Below are positions 10,557 to 20,062 of a stretch of 64,000 nucleotides of DNA, one piece after another. The position numbers and the translations under genes are program-made. Source of the DNA: Apoda limacodes (taxonomy: Eukaryota > Arthropoda > Insecta > Lepidoptera > Limacodidae); assembly GCA_946406115.1 (NCBI GenBank), contig OX291561.1, forward strand, positions 8,920,273 to 8,984,272, in the 5' to 3' direction. Below the pieces are notes generated by a model. That model was not told the origin of the DNA. It saw only the letters and a list, made by a program, of their open reading frames with translations, and made no database searches. Each line of letters opens with the position of its first letter. Positions within the stretch are counted from its first letter, which is position 1.

Positions 10557-13388
10557 TTAATGTTCCAAATTAGTGAACAGATCGAACGATCGAATTCATA
10601 ATAAATAAAAGAAAAAAATTAAAAAAAAAAAAAAATCACCTTTACCTTTTGAAAAACCAAATACCTTTTACCATTTTACCATAGAAGAATTACCTGCAGG
10701 TGTATAAAAAATAAAACAATGTTGGAAATAAAACAATGTGGAAATATCTACAGCTCAATCAAAGTTCATTACTGCTTTGAGTGAACTATAGAGTTTTGGT
10801 AGGATAGGTTTTTTTTAATTTGAACAGGTTACAAAAGTAAATACTTTTCTTTATAGTGTAGTGAAGTCTGGTCTGGTAAGAAGCATAGTACCTGCGAACA
10901 ATAAAATATATTAGCACTGACAAGGTTCTTTTACAGTTATTAAAAATATTGAAAACCAGCGAGTTACCTGAATGTCCCATGTAGGTACTTGGGTCTTAAA
11001 TACTTGAAAGCTGACAGTTCTTAAAGTCGCAGCACTGTCTTCTCTGTAAACAATTTAAAAAAATATAATTATTATAGTTTTACGGTGTTTTTCTATACAA
11101 ATTTTATACCTTGAACACAGGTACCTACAGTTTTGACTAATAAAAAGGAAACTAGCAGTAAGATAACAGGGATTTTTATTTTTAAGATGAAATAATAAAT
11201 TAGATTAAGGCATTGAATCCGTACTAAGGAAGATCTAGTGCAGATCTAAAAAAAATATAAAAAAAATAAACTGTTGCATTAATTAAATATAAATAAAATC
11301 ATGATAATTGCAACAGTGTTATAATACTGAGAGCTGAGCTGAGCAAAAACCATTGTGAAAACGTTAATTACATGTCTAATAATTTTATCAGCATATTTTT
11401 TTATTTTATCCTAATATAATCAGAATATTTCCAATGAGCAATAAAATGTTACATTAAAAAAATCTCTATTTACTTGACAAAATGAACAACTAAAAATTAT
11501 ATATTATTTATTTTTAATTTTACAATAAATAAATAAGTAACACACTTTACTTACAGTATATAAATAAGTAAGTACTGCTTGATCACTTTTCTTGATTTTG
11601 GTAATTGCACTTTCACTAATTAAAGTTTTGAGACGTGTTCACAGCGCTACAAGTTTCTATGAGAAATGAGTTATAATAATTATTATAGAAATAATTCTCA
11701 CGGTTTGCTTATACTCCGACCAATGAATCTTGAACACTTCGGAATTTAGAGCAATTCAATCGTGTTTAGTATACGTTTTAACACCAGTATCTTATTGTTT
11801 TGTAGTATAATATCTAGGTTATATTAATATATTCTCACATACTTACAAATATGAGTGATTAATTTAACTGAAAAAAAAACAATTTGTTTTCACATTCATT
11901 GAGAAAATAAGTTTTATTATTTTTAAGCAAATTTTATATTATGCAAAATTTTAGATGATTTGTTCATAATAGCGAATTTAGGTTATTTGTCCCTACCACA
12001 GAAGCAAAGCCTTCGTTAGATAAAGGAGGCTTAGGCTATTGGCCACCGCACCGGCCGGCCGCAAATTGGTGGATTAATTTAAGTACATAAATATATTATA
12101 AATACATTTTAGTTAATATAGTTCTATGTGGGTTCGTAACCGATTTGTCTTTTTTATAATTTGGTATTTCATTAATGTAATATTTTAAAGTATCATGTAT
12201 AGTTCAGCGACAAATACATAAACAAAGAGCCTTGCAAGCATAAAATAGTATCACGAACATAATATGAGAAGTTCATCTATTGCGAAATGTTACAGTCAAG
12301 TTAAAAAACATACGATAGTAAATATATCCGTATTGCTTATTTTTATATAAAGTTTTTGTAATCTTTGTTGTATAGCGAGTCATATAAGAAAAGTACTACT
12401 TAGTGTTTTTTTCCCTCTTTTTATGAAAAAAATCATACAACGTCTCAAAATTAAATTATTGAAGTTATAAGTACAATAACTAACGAATCCAGTTTTCGAA
12501 AACATAAGTTTAAATCTAAGTTTTTGTTTATGATTTTTAAGTGTGGTATTTTGCCGAAATATGTGTTGAGAGGGGTGCAATTCGCGAAGCATTAATTTTA
12601 TTTGACAATTAGTATTTTATAATATATGAAGGAGTTAATAAAGGATAATTTTAATAAGAAATGTAACTTAGATTTTTAACCATTTGGTCAAATGTCTACA
12701 GTGCGACATTTTCAACATTTTACCGCGACCTAATATCAATTTACTACACATCCTTTGACGCAAGGCGACAAAGAATACCTAAGCGTGATAATTGCAAAGT
12801 ATGCAATATTATTGATTTAGGGTTCGATTGGGTTCAATTTAAAAAAATCAAACGGTACATTTTATCTAGTCATGAGCTGTTTGAGTAAAATTGAAAACTT
12901 CGTTATAGACGTTATTAACTTTAGACATATTTCAATTTTAAACAACTGAATAGTATAGAGAAGGTATAAAGTTATGTGTTAAGATGATTTTTAATGTTTG
13001 TCTATGTGTAATTACATCTGCAGGAATTATTTGTAATTATTACCTAGTACATGTCAAATTATTTCAAACCTCTAATGATAAAAAATAGGAGTTTTAAAAG
13101 GTAGATATCGTAGTAATAAAAATTAGGTGTTGTTATGACTCGCTCTTGACCGGTTTTTCTATTTTTGCTGACGAATCTATATTCAATAGCTTATAAGCTC
13201 ACACAGGCTACAAGTAATTACATATTTTTTTGAAAATTTGTGCATTAAATACAGTTGCTTCCGGTGTTAAATTCAGTTATTCTGATATTGAAAAATGTAA
13301 GTAAGTACCTACTTATAACAAAAAATTTTTTTTGTTTTTAAATGTTTTTTTCTTATAGTTGATTTTATTATTTCTATTTATTTCACAG
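10557..13388. other. Non-coding AT-rich stretch
   Basis: Follows the satellite and starts with an A-rich run at 10610-10635. A small repeat segment near 12000-12065 (AAAGGAGGCTTAGGC) recurs at 42.69 and 53.07 kb. No supported ORF; the 70-codon minus-strand ORF at 12380 lies in low-complexity AT sequence. Confidence 0.4.
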
Positions 13389-13559
13389 GTCTGACTCAGA
13401 GTTCGAATCCAGCCAAGAAATCCTTGCGGTGGCGCCTACACCTCCGGTGTCTTCTAGAAAACTCTGCACATCCTCAATCGGTGCAAAAGCAGTGAAACCC
13501 AAAAACATCGCCTCATCCCGTAAGCGCCTTACATCGGATACGCTAAACGAAAAGACAAG
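13389..13559 (+). CDS. Host gene B, Ser/Lys-rich exon
   Basis: Acceptor TTTCACAG ends at 13388 and donor GGTACTT starts at 13560. From base 13390 the frame is open for 56 codons plus 2 bases. The product is rich in Ser, Pro, Lys and Arg (SDSEFESSQEIL near its start, SSRKRLTSDTLNEKT near its end), which looks like a disordered, probably nuclear, segment. The split serine codon joins in phase to the exon at 14013. Earlier exons were not found in the window. I do not recognise the protein. Confidence 0.6.
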
Positions 13560-13904
13560 GTACTTATATAGTTGTGTTTCTATTTTAAAAATCTTTTGCT
13601 AAACTTAATGTAAAATTTGAAATAGGTATACATATACTTTACCTTTTCTGTGGTGTTTGCTTTGTAGTAGCACGAGCGATGATGTGACGTATGTGATGAT
13701 TCATCATATCATAACGCGTGCAGGCAAATACATGTTTGATGATCGTATATAATTTGTATAATAGATTGTTATCAAAATAGATTATTTTTTTAAAATGTTT
13801 TTATTATTTGTTATATTAAATTGTTTTTATGATAGTACCTATTCATTACCGATTGATAGAATGTGACCCTTATTACGCAACCATAAATAATGCTATTTTA
13901 TTTT

Positions 13905-13968
13905 ATTTCTTTTTGCACCACCAAGGTGGCAAACAAGCTTACGGTCCACCTAATCTTAAGTAGTTACT
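13905..13968 (-). repeat. CR1-type LINE 3' end fragment
   Basis: Contains GGTGGCAAACAAGCTTACGGTCCACCT, here noted in two parts (GGTGGCAAACAAGC and TTACGGTCCACCT). This is the reverse of the tail that follows the CR1 coding remnants at 38.2 and 59.6 kb, so it is a short 3' fragment of that family lying in the intron of host gene B. Confidence 0.5.
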
Positions 13969-14012
13969 TCATGTCAATAAGAAGATAACTTTATTTGTTG
14001 TTTTGTTCCCAG

Positions 14013-14376
14013 TTCAAAAAAGAAGAACCGAAAAGACCTCTTCACAATTTTAAATTTTGAGGAAAAAGCATCGAGCAGCAAGAAGAGTGTTCACAGTACA
14101 ACATCCTCTTTTACATCGCGCGTTTCAACAGGTCAGACTCGTCGCGTTGGGAACTTTCAAGGAGACTTCTTCATTGATTTGAAGATTTACAACACGGGTG
14201 ACGTTCAGGACGCTCCACCAGAGGAACGGTACAAGAAAGCCCTCGCAGCGGTAAAGCTACAGTGTGAGAGCTCTTCCAATGAATGGGGGGCTATACAGGA
14301 ATTTCTCGCTATAGCCTTCAACTTGTTTAAGGATAGTGAGCCTACGCATTTTAATAATAAGTTAAAATTTACCTAA
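14013..14376 (+). CDS. Host gene B, apparent last exon
   Basis: The acceptor TTCCCAG ends at 14012. One base completes the split codon, then 120 codons run to TAA at 14374-14376. It begins basic (KKKNRKDLFTILNFEEK), passes a Ser/Thr-rich stretch and a basic RRVGNFQGDFF patch, and ends in a probably helical region (PPEERYKKALAAVKLQCES, WGAIQEFLAIAFNLFKD). The last dozen residues turn AT-rich in codon use. Because the integrated Polinton begins within about 140 bases, the natural C-terminus may have been cut off or replaced. Function unknown. Confidence 0.6.
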
Positions 14377-14512
14377 AAAATATATTAACAATGGATTTAT
14401 CTACATTATTTTATTTTTGAACTCACGCATTATACATTAAATATTCATGAGGTTAATATAAGTATTTCATAACAACTTTCTGATATTTTGGTTTTCGTTA
14501 ATTCATTAAAAA

Positions 14513-17500
14513 ATGCCTTTCTGTTCTGTTTGTAGCGTATCTGTCAATAATAAGTCATGGACTGGTCACGTAAGGAGCAATACTCATAAAAAAAATGATA
14601 AAACTCAACGCCATAGCGATGGGGTTGAAATTATTAGCTCGGCGTTTCGTCGACGCATTATTTCCTATAGACTAGTGGCTTTTGAACCTATTCCAAATAA
14701 TTTATCTATGTTTTTAAACTCTCTTCGTAGTAAAATAATGTTACTTTTGAGTGAAAACTTACAAAAACATACCTGTCTAAAGGTAAATTTGGAGTTATTT
14801 TCAATTTTTGTTTTGTTTAAAAATAACAAGCAAGAAATTAAGTCCTTCAGTACAAAAAACATACCAATTTATTATAATTACGATTTTAATAAGTTTTTTT
14901 CAAAAGTTGTTAATACTTTAACAAAGAAAGTTGAAGAGTTTGAGCAACGTGAAAGCGGTTGGGCCTTCCTAAGTGCTTCACATTTGGAGGTAAATGTAAA
15001 CCGTTACCAACCGTTGCGGGGTGGGGAGGGGTCCACATTTATACAACTGCCGAGAGTCATAAAGAATAAAAAGGCTTGTCTTAACATTCAGAATAACGAT
15101 GAGTTTTGTTTTTTATGGAGTGTTATGGCAAACCTTTACCCAGCAAAATATCATTCTGAAAGAGTAACATCTTATCCTCATTTTCGTGATGTTTTGAACA
15201 TAGATGGCATGTCTTTTCCCGTTACGTTTACAGATATCCACATTTTTGAAAAAAATAATCCACAGCTTAAATTCATAATTTTTGGTTTGCAAAACAATAA
15301 GACCATAACGGGACCATTGTATAAGTCTGAAAATATAAGTAATAAAAAAATCATACATTTGTTGTTTTTTGAAAATAATGGTAAATCGCATTACTGTCTC
15401 ATTAAGGATTTGTCACGGCTTGTTCGTAAACAAATAAACCATCACGGGAAACTGTATTTTTGCGACACGTGTTTAGTATTTTTTAAAACACAAATCGAAG
15501 TTGATAATCACGTTTGTGGTGGAATAGTGACTTTATTACCGGAAAAGGGTTCAGTAATCAAATTCAAAAATTATGACCGTAAACAAAATGTCCCCGTCGT
15601 AATTTACGCGGACATGGAAACTTTATTGAAGCCGTGCTATAAAGAACCATCAGGCACTTCGAATACAGAAACGTTACAACATCATATTCCAGCAGCGTTT
15701 GCTTATCAAATTGTTTGTACAGCGGACCCGAACCATAATCGATATGTGTCTTACCGCGGCGTTGACTGTATTGAAACATTTATCGATTATCTTTATAGAG
15801 ACGCGCGTAAAATACACCAAATTCTATCTCAAAATGTTCCTATTATTTTTAATGAAAATGATGCAAAAGATTTTAAAAATGCTACCCTTTGCCATATTTG
15901 CCGGAATTTTTTATTTGGTGACAAAGTGAAAGATCATTGTCATATATCAGGCCGTTATCGTGGTGCAGCTCATAACTATTGTAATTTACAATACAAAATT
16001 CCCAAATTTGTACCGATATTTTTCCACAATCTGGCAGGCTATGACAGCCATCTGTTTATCAAAAATCTAGGAGAAGCTCCAGGAGTGATAAAAATCATTC
16101 CTAAAACTAAAGAGAACTATATCTCATTTACTAAATTCATTCCAGTTTCCGATGAAGAATTCATTCAGCTACGATTTGTAGATTCTTATAAATTTTTAGG
16201 CACCAGTTTAGAAAAGTTGGCTAAAACTTTAAAAAAAGAACATTTTATACATCTTCGTAGATGTTTTTTAAATCCAACTCAATTCGATTTAGTTACACGT
16301 AAAGGAGTTTATCCTTACGAATATATGGATAAATGGGATCGTTACAATGAACAGAAACTTCCTAAAAAAGAATGTTTTTACAGTTCTCTTACTAATGAAA
16401 CTATTTCGGATGAGGATTACGAACACGCGCAAACAGTTTGGCGCGCATTTGATATTTTAAATCTCGGTCAGTACACTGATTTATATTTGCAAATTGATGT
16501 GCTTTTGCTGACGGATATTTTCGAAAATTTTAGGCAAACATGCAAACGTCACTATCTTCTCGATCCAGCATATTACTTAACAGCAAGTAGCTTATCATGG
16601 GATAGCATGCTTTTTAAAACAGGTGTCGAGCTTGAACTCATTGGAGATTTAGAAATAATTAGAATGATTCAAGCCGGTATAAGGGGCGGTGTTTGTATGT
16701 GTTCGCACAGATATGCAGAAGCTAACAATAAACACGTTTTACACTATGATCCTTTGTTAACTGACTCATATATAGTCTACATAGATTGTAATAATCTTTA
16801 TGGATACAGCATGTGCCAAGCTTTGCCTTTTTCAAACTTTCGTTTTTTGAGTCAATCTGAAATAGTTAATTTTAATGTTAACAATGTATCAAATGATGCT
16901 GATTACGGGTTTATACTCGAAGTCGATTTGATTTATCCTAAAGAATTGCATGGAAAACATAACGAGTTACCGTTTTGTCCAGAAAAAAGTATTCCTCCCG
17001 GAGGGAAAACTTCTAAACTTATTCCGAATTTATTCGACAAATATTTTTACGTAATTCACTATGTGAATTTAAAAACTTGTATAAAACACGGTTTAATCCT
17101 TGAAAAAGTGCATCGCGTTATTACGTTTAGGCAGAGCTCTTACCTAAAACAATACATCGATCTAAATACAAGTTTAAGACAAAACGCAAAATCGGAATTT
17201 GAACAAGACTTTTTTAAATTGTTAAACAATAGTATCTTTGGTAAAACATTAGAAAACAACGAACGAAGGGTTAAGGTACAGTTAGTGAATCAATGGTCTG
17301 ACACCCAAAATAAAACTAAAAAGAAAAATAGCGCAGACAAATTAATAGCAAGTCCGAGTTTTCATAGTGTTTCAGTCTTTACTGAAAATTTGGTTGCTAT
17401 ACAAACCAAGCCTGAACAGATAATTTTAGATAAGCCTCTATACATAGGGTTTACAGTGCTCGAGCTATCTAAAGCTCACATGTACGATTTTCATTACTCT

Positions 17501-18025
17501 ATTGTTCAACCATTTTATGGTAAACGCGTACGCATGTGCTATACTGATACAGACAGTTTCATATATCACATAAAAACACATGACTTTTATAAAGACCTAA
17601 AAAAACATTTTATACAGTACTTCGATACTAGCAATTATGGTTTACAAAATGACTATGACTTGCCACTAATAAATAAAAAAGTTCCAGGTCTTTTTAAAGA
17701 CGAAATGGGAGGGGATATTATTACAAAGTTTGTAGGCCTACGTTCTAAATTGTACTGCGTTAAAACTGCAAACAGTATTATTAAAAAAGCTAAAGGTGTA
17801 AAGACATGTGTTGTACGAAATTTAAGTTTTTCAAATTATAGAAAAACATTGTTTAAAGGCGGTGTCATAAAAAAAAAAAATATTTTATTCAAATCTATAA
17901 AACACGAAGTGTTCACGCGTAGCGTTAAAAAGATTGCCTTGTCAAGCAACGACGATAAGCGATTGGTGTCAGGAGATAAAGTGTCTACGACAGCATGGGG
18001 TCACGTGTCTATTTTAGGGGTATAA
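14513..18025 (+). CDS. Protein-primed family B DNA polymerase (Polinton PolB)
   Basis: 1170 residues, full length for the family; it replicates the element's linear genome using a terminal-protein primer. In order: an N-terminal C2H2-like finger (C4, C7, H19, H25); an arthropod-type N-terminal region; a second CxxC...H.C finger at about 317-338; exonuclease motif I (D367, E369); an inserted endonuclease-VII-like Cys/His module at about 460-493 (CHIC...DHCH...YCN); Exo II (FHNLAGYD, D511); Exo III (Y658, D662); polymerase motif A (D758 in IDCNNLYGYSM); motif B (N905-G910 in LNNSIFGKT); motif C (YTDTDS, D1012 and D1014); and the KxY motif (K1079, Y1081). All catalytic residues are present. The ATG at 14513 is the first in frame and gives the finger at residue 4. 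The ORF is uninterrupted. Confidence 0.95.
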   Translation: MPFCSVCSVSVNNKSWTGHVRSNTHKKNDKTQRHSDGVEIISSAFRRRIISYRLVAFEPIPNNLSMFLNSLRSKIMLLLSENLQKHTCLKVNLELFSIFVLFKNNKQEIKSFSTKNIPIYYNYDFNKFFSKVVNTLTKKVEEFEQRESGWAFLSASHLEVNVNRYQPLRGGEGSTFIQLPRVIKNKKACLNIQNNDEFCFLWSVMANLYPAKYHSERVTSYPHFRDVLNIDGMSFPVTFTDIHIFEKNNPQLKFIIFGLQNNKTITGPLYKSENISNKKIIHLLFFENNGKSHYCLIKDLSRLVRKQINHHGKLYFCDTCLVFFKTQIEVDNHVCGGIVTLLPEKGSVIKFKNYDRKQNVPVVIYADMETLLKPCYKEPSGTSNTETLQHHIPAAFAYQIVCTADPNHNRYVSYRGVDCIETFIDYLYRDARKIHQILSQNVPIIFNENDAKDFKNATLCHICRNFLFGDKVKDHCHISGRYRGAAHNYCNLQYKIPKFVPIFFHNLAGYDSHLFIKNLGEAPGVIKIIPKTKENYISFTKFIPVSDEEFIQLRFVDSYKFLGTSLEKLAKTLKKEHFIHLRRCFLNPTQFDLVTRKGVYPYEYMDKWDRYNEQKLPKKECFYSSLTNETISDEDYEHAQTVWRAFDILNLGQYTDLYLQIDVLLLTDIFENFRQTCKRHYLLDPAYYLTASSLSWDSMLFKTGVELELIGDLEIIRMIQAGIRGGVCMCSHRYAEANNKHVLHYDPLLTDSYIVYIDCNNLYGYSMCQALPFSNFRFLSQSEIVNFNVNNVSNDADYGFILEVDLIYPKELHGKHNELPFCPEKSIPPGGKTSKLIPNLFDKYFYVIHYVNLKTCIKHGLILEKVHRVITFRQSSYLKQYIDLNTSLRQNAKSEFEQDFFKLLNNSIFGKTLENNERRVKVQLVNQWSDTQNKTKKKNSADKLIASPSFHSVSVFTENLVAIQTKPEQIILDKPLYIGFTVLELSKAHMYDFHYSIVQPFYGKRVRMCYTDTDSFIYHIKTHDFYKDLKKHFIQYFDTSNYGLQNDYDLPLINKKVPGLFKDEMGGDIITKFVGLRSKLYCVKTANSIIKKAKGVKTCVVRNLSFSNYRKTLFKGGVIKKKNILFKSIKHEVFTRSVKKIALSSNDDKRLVSGDKVSTTAWGHVSILGV

Positions 18026-18528
18026 GTTACTTGTCAACCATATGTGTCTTAAAACATACATACGAATATAACGGTCTACAGTTAATAATTGCACTATGGG
18101 GCGACATCGATTTCAAACCAAAAGTCAAGATATTGCAAAGTGATTGTGAAATAGTAACATTAACCTCAAGTGATTTTGGTTATATTAAAAATATTCTAAA
18201 TTTAAATACTTGTGATATGCATGAATTATATGTCTTTTTATACTGTGTAAAACTGTGTGATTACGAAATTGTTACAAAAGTACTAGGTATCTTAAAAAAA
18301 TTTTACCGTTGTATGTGTATATATTTCGATTATCTTTTAAGTTTAGATGAATATGTGTCTGAATGCATTACACGTTTTAAAAAAATTATTAAACAAGACA
18401 CACTTTCTTCCGTTGAAAACATTTACTATAGACTATTGTGTAATTGTAATACCGAGTCTTTGGTTGAAAATGAAATAGTGACTATTGGGTTTGATTATTT
18501 TTTACCTTTTGTAATTTTCAACTTATAA
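17995..18528 (+). CDS. Unknown small Polinton ORF downstream of PolB
   Basis: 177 codons from the ATG at 17995, overlapping the PolB end by 31 bases in another frame. The predicted protein is rich in Leu, Ile, Tyr and Cys and resembles no family I know. It includes LIIALWGDIDFKPKVKIL near residue 32 and a cluster of single cysteines later. The frame is open in very AT-rich DNA, which supports selection, but the true start is uncertain; there may be a spliced or shorter form. It lies on the same strand as PolB and shares a likely poly(A) signal at 18576. It could be an early gene carried with the polymerase. Confidence 0.5.
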   Translation: MGSRVYFRGISYLSTICVLKHTYEYNGLQLIIALWGDIDFKPKVKILQSDCEIVTLTSSDFGYIKNILNLNTCDMHELYVFLYCVKLCDYEIVTKVLGILKKFYRCMCIYFDYLLSLDEYVSECITRFKKIIKQDTLSSVENIYYRLLCNCNTESLVENEIVTIGFDYFLPFVIFNL

Positions 18529-18575
18529 ATATTTTAAAAAATTGTTTAATAATTGTATAGTGCATGATTATTGAA

Positions 18576-18581
18576 AATAAA
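18576..18581 (+). terminator. Poly(A) signal for the PolB/ORF177 side
   Basis: AATAAA 48 bases after the stop of the 177-codon ORF, in AT-rich sequence. Position fits 3' end formation for the left plus-strand block. Confidence 0.4.
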
Positions 18582-18689
18582 TTTATGTATGTAGAATTTG
18601 TATTTTTTATTTATTTTCTACCACTATACTTGGAAGATACCATTATACCTGCTATTAGTCTATCTAGAGCAACAATTAACCAGTCCAGA

Positions 18690-18857
18690 CATGATTTTTA
18701 ATGACGCATGCGTATTACGTTGCATTGTTGCATAGCGTGCGAGCGCGGGGAGCGGGGCGCGTTGTCTAGTATATGGTGCATGGCATATGCCTAGCTCTTA
18801 GCTCATTACGTTCTTCGCGTTAAGTGCGGTCACATCTATATCAGTATACACGAAATC
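18690..18857 (+). promoter_or_regulatory. GC-rich candidate promoter inside the Polinton
   Basis: This stretch is markedly richer in G and C than the DNA on either side. It has a cluster around GCGTGCGAGCGCGGGGAGCG followed by a short palindrome (ATGGTGCATGGCATATGCC). It ends directly before the ATG of the spliced gene at 18858. The composition break suggests imported host-type promoter DNA. No TATA box at a typical distance is clear, so function is inferred. Confidence 0.4.
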
Positions 18858-19238
18858 ATGTCTGAAGTTCGATCAATGCAAGCTAGTATGGTGGCAGTTA
18901 TGGACTCAAAAATACCAAAGTATTTAGTAAAAGTTGAAATTTTTGATGCAGTTGATAAAGCAAATGATGTGCATTTACGATCACGTATTAAAACTCAATA
19001 TATAGTTTATGATGAAAAGGATAATATTCTATACAAGGCATCCCAATTAATATACCAAATAACGTCTGAGCTAGGAGAGCGCAACGAAAATCTGTGCAAC
19101 GTAAATCTTTTCAGGTATGTAGATATGTTTTTATATAATAGCTAATTTTTACTTCTCCTTACTTTTAAGTCTTTGAAATGGTATTATTTCCTTTTACAGA
19201 AGCAATACACTAATCATTTTTTGTTTTGTTACAGATAA
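18858..19238 (+). CDS. Small spliced gene in the Polinton, unknown function
   Basis: Exon 1 starts at ATG 18858. Two donors are possible: GTATGT at 19115 or GTAAAT at 19101. The acceptor TTTTGTTACAG ends at 19234. The first donor gives an 86-residue protein ending FR then TAA at 19236-19238; the second stays open for a further 23 codons to a stop near 19303. A third frame of exon 2 is open for 34 codons but fits neither donor. The protein (DSKIPKYLVKVEIFDAVDK near residue 17, RIKTQYIVYDEKDNILYKA in the middle) looks like a small globular fold and is not recognised. A poly(A) signal follows at 19354. Possibly a captured host gene. Confidence 0.5.
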
Positions 19239-19353
19239 TAACGCTTTGTTTCATGTCAAGACAAGATACGGATGTCAAAATAGCCTGCGCTGCGACAATA
19301 TCTTAGTAGATAAATATGAAATCTATTTAGAAATATAAAATGTACAAATTGAA

Positions 19354-19359
19354 AATAAA
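19354..19359 (+). terminator. Poly(A) signal after the small spliced gene
   Basis: AATAAA downstream of exon 2, followed by an A-rich run. It lies just before the convergence point with the minus-strand genes. Confidence 0.4.
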
Positions 19360-19585
19360 AAAGTATATTTAAAAAAAGTGTATTATTTAAAGTCTCACTC
19401 ACATTTCATTATTAGCATTTTACTCTGTAGATGTCCACCCCATAGTTAAAATTATCCTTTCACATTACCTTTCTTGTATCCGTTTCATAAATATAATAAA
19501 ATTATAAGTGATGGATTGGTTAAGGTTCAAAAATAATACAAAAAAATATTAAACTATTTATTTATTTAGTAAACAAGTAAAAAAT

Positions 19586-20062
19586 TTACACATTTTCAAA
19601 GTACCATTTCTTAATACATAAAACATTTTTTAAAGCGCATTCTTTTTTATGATTTTTACAACTTGTTACAGAACCTACACTACTATATTTATCGTACAGA
19701 TTACCAAAGCTAGGACAACCTATCTCCTCAATATTTGAAGACTGACACTTTTCACAGAGTAAATTAATCCATTTTTTCTTTTCGTCTCCTTTCGTTATGA
19801 CTTCCTTATTTTTCAAAAATGATTTCATTAGTCTTAAGAATTTATAATAATCTATGTAACCTTCGCTCCAATAGATACCTCTGTTTCGTTCAATCCATGA
19901 TACTGTTTTCTTTTCTTCATCAGTTAATTTCGTGTACGGGTAAGGAGGCTTAATCAAAAATACCCGAGTGTTGTTATATTTGTCAGAAATTGCAAATTCT
20001 TTTATGATAAAATCATTTTTGTAATTTTTAAATCCTTGAACATCGACAAAATAAGAATTCAT
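19586..20062 (-). CDS. Conserved Polinton protein of 158 residues, unknown (possible RNase H-fold relic)
   Basis: Last gene of the minus-strand block. Its ATG overlaps the stop of the capsid gene by four bases (ATGA), so it is probably co-expressed late. It starts with VDVQGF (residues 6-11), then FIIKEFAI, a KPPYPYTKL motif (38-46), a W..R.RGIYWSEG stretch (56-68) and a C-terminal H..KECALKN segment. The order (DVxGF near the start, H...A near the end) recalls DEDDh exonucleases, but the second acidic residue of the first motif is Gln here, so catalysis would be lost. That link is speculative. I recall similar proteins in insect genomes beside Polinton genes. Confidence 0.7.
   Translation of the reverse strand: MNSYFVDVQGFKNYKNDFIIKEFAISDKYNNTRVFLIKPPYPYTKLTDEEKKTVSWIERNRGIYWSEGYIDYYKFLRLMKSFLKNKEVITKGDEKKKWINLLCEKCQSSNIEEIGCPSFGNLYDKYSSVGSVTSCKNHKKECALKNVLCIKKWYFENV

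Noticed and set aside
14380..14512. Left terminal inverted repeat of the Polinton
   Set aside because: Compared by eye with the reverse complement of 26395-26505; only short AT words match.
14665..15779. Minus-strand ORFs inside PolB
   Set aside because: Antisense shadows of a well-supported gene.
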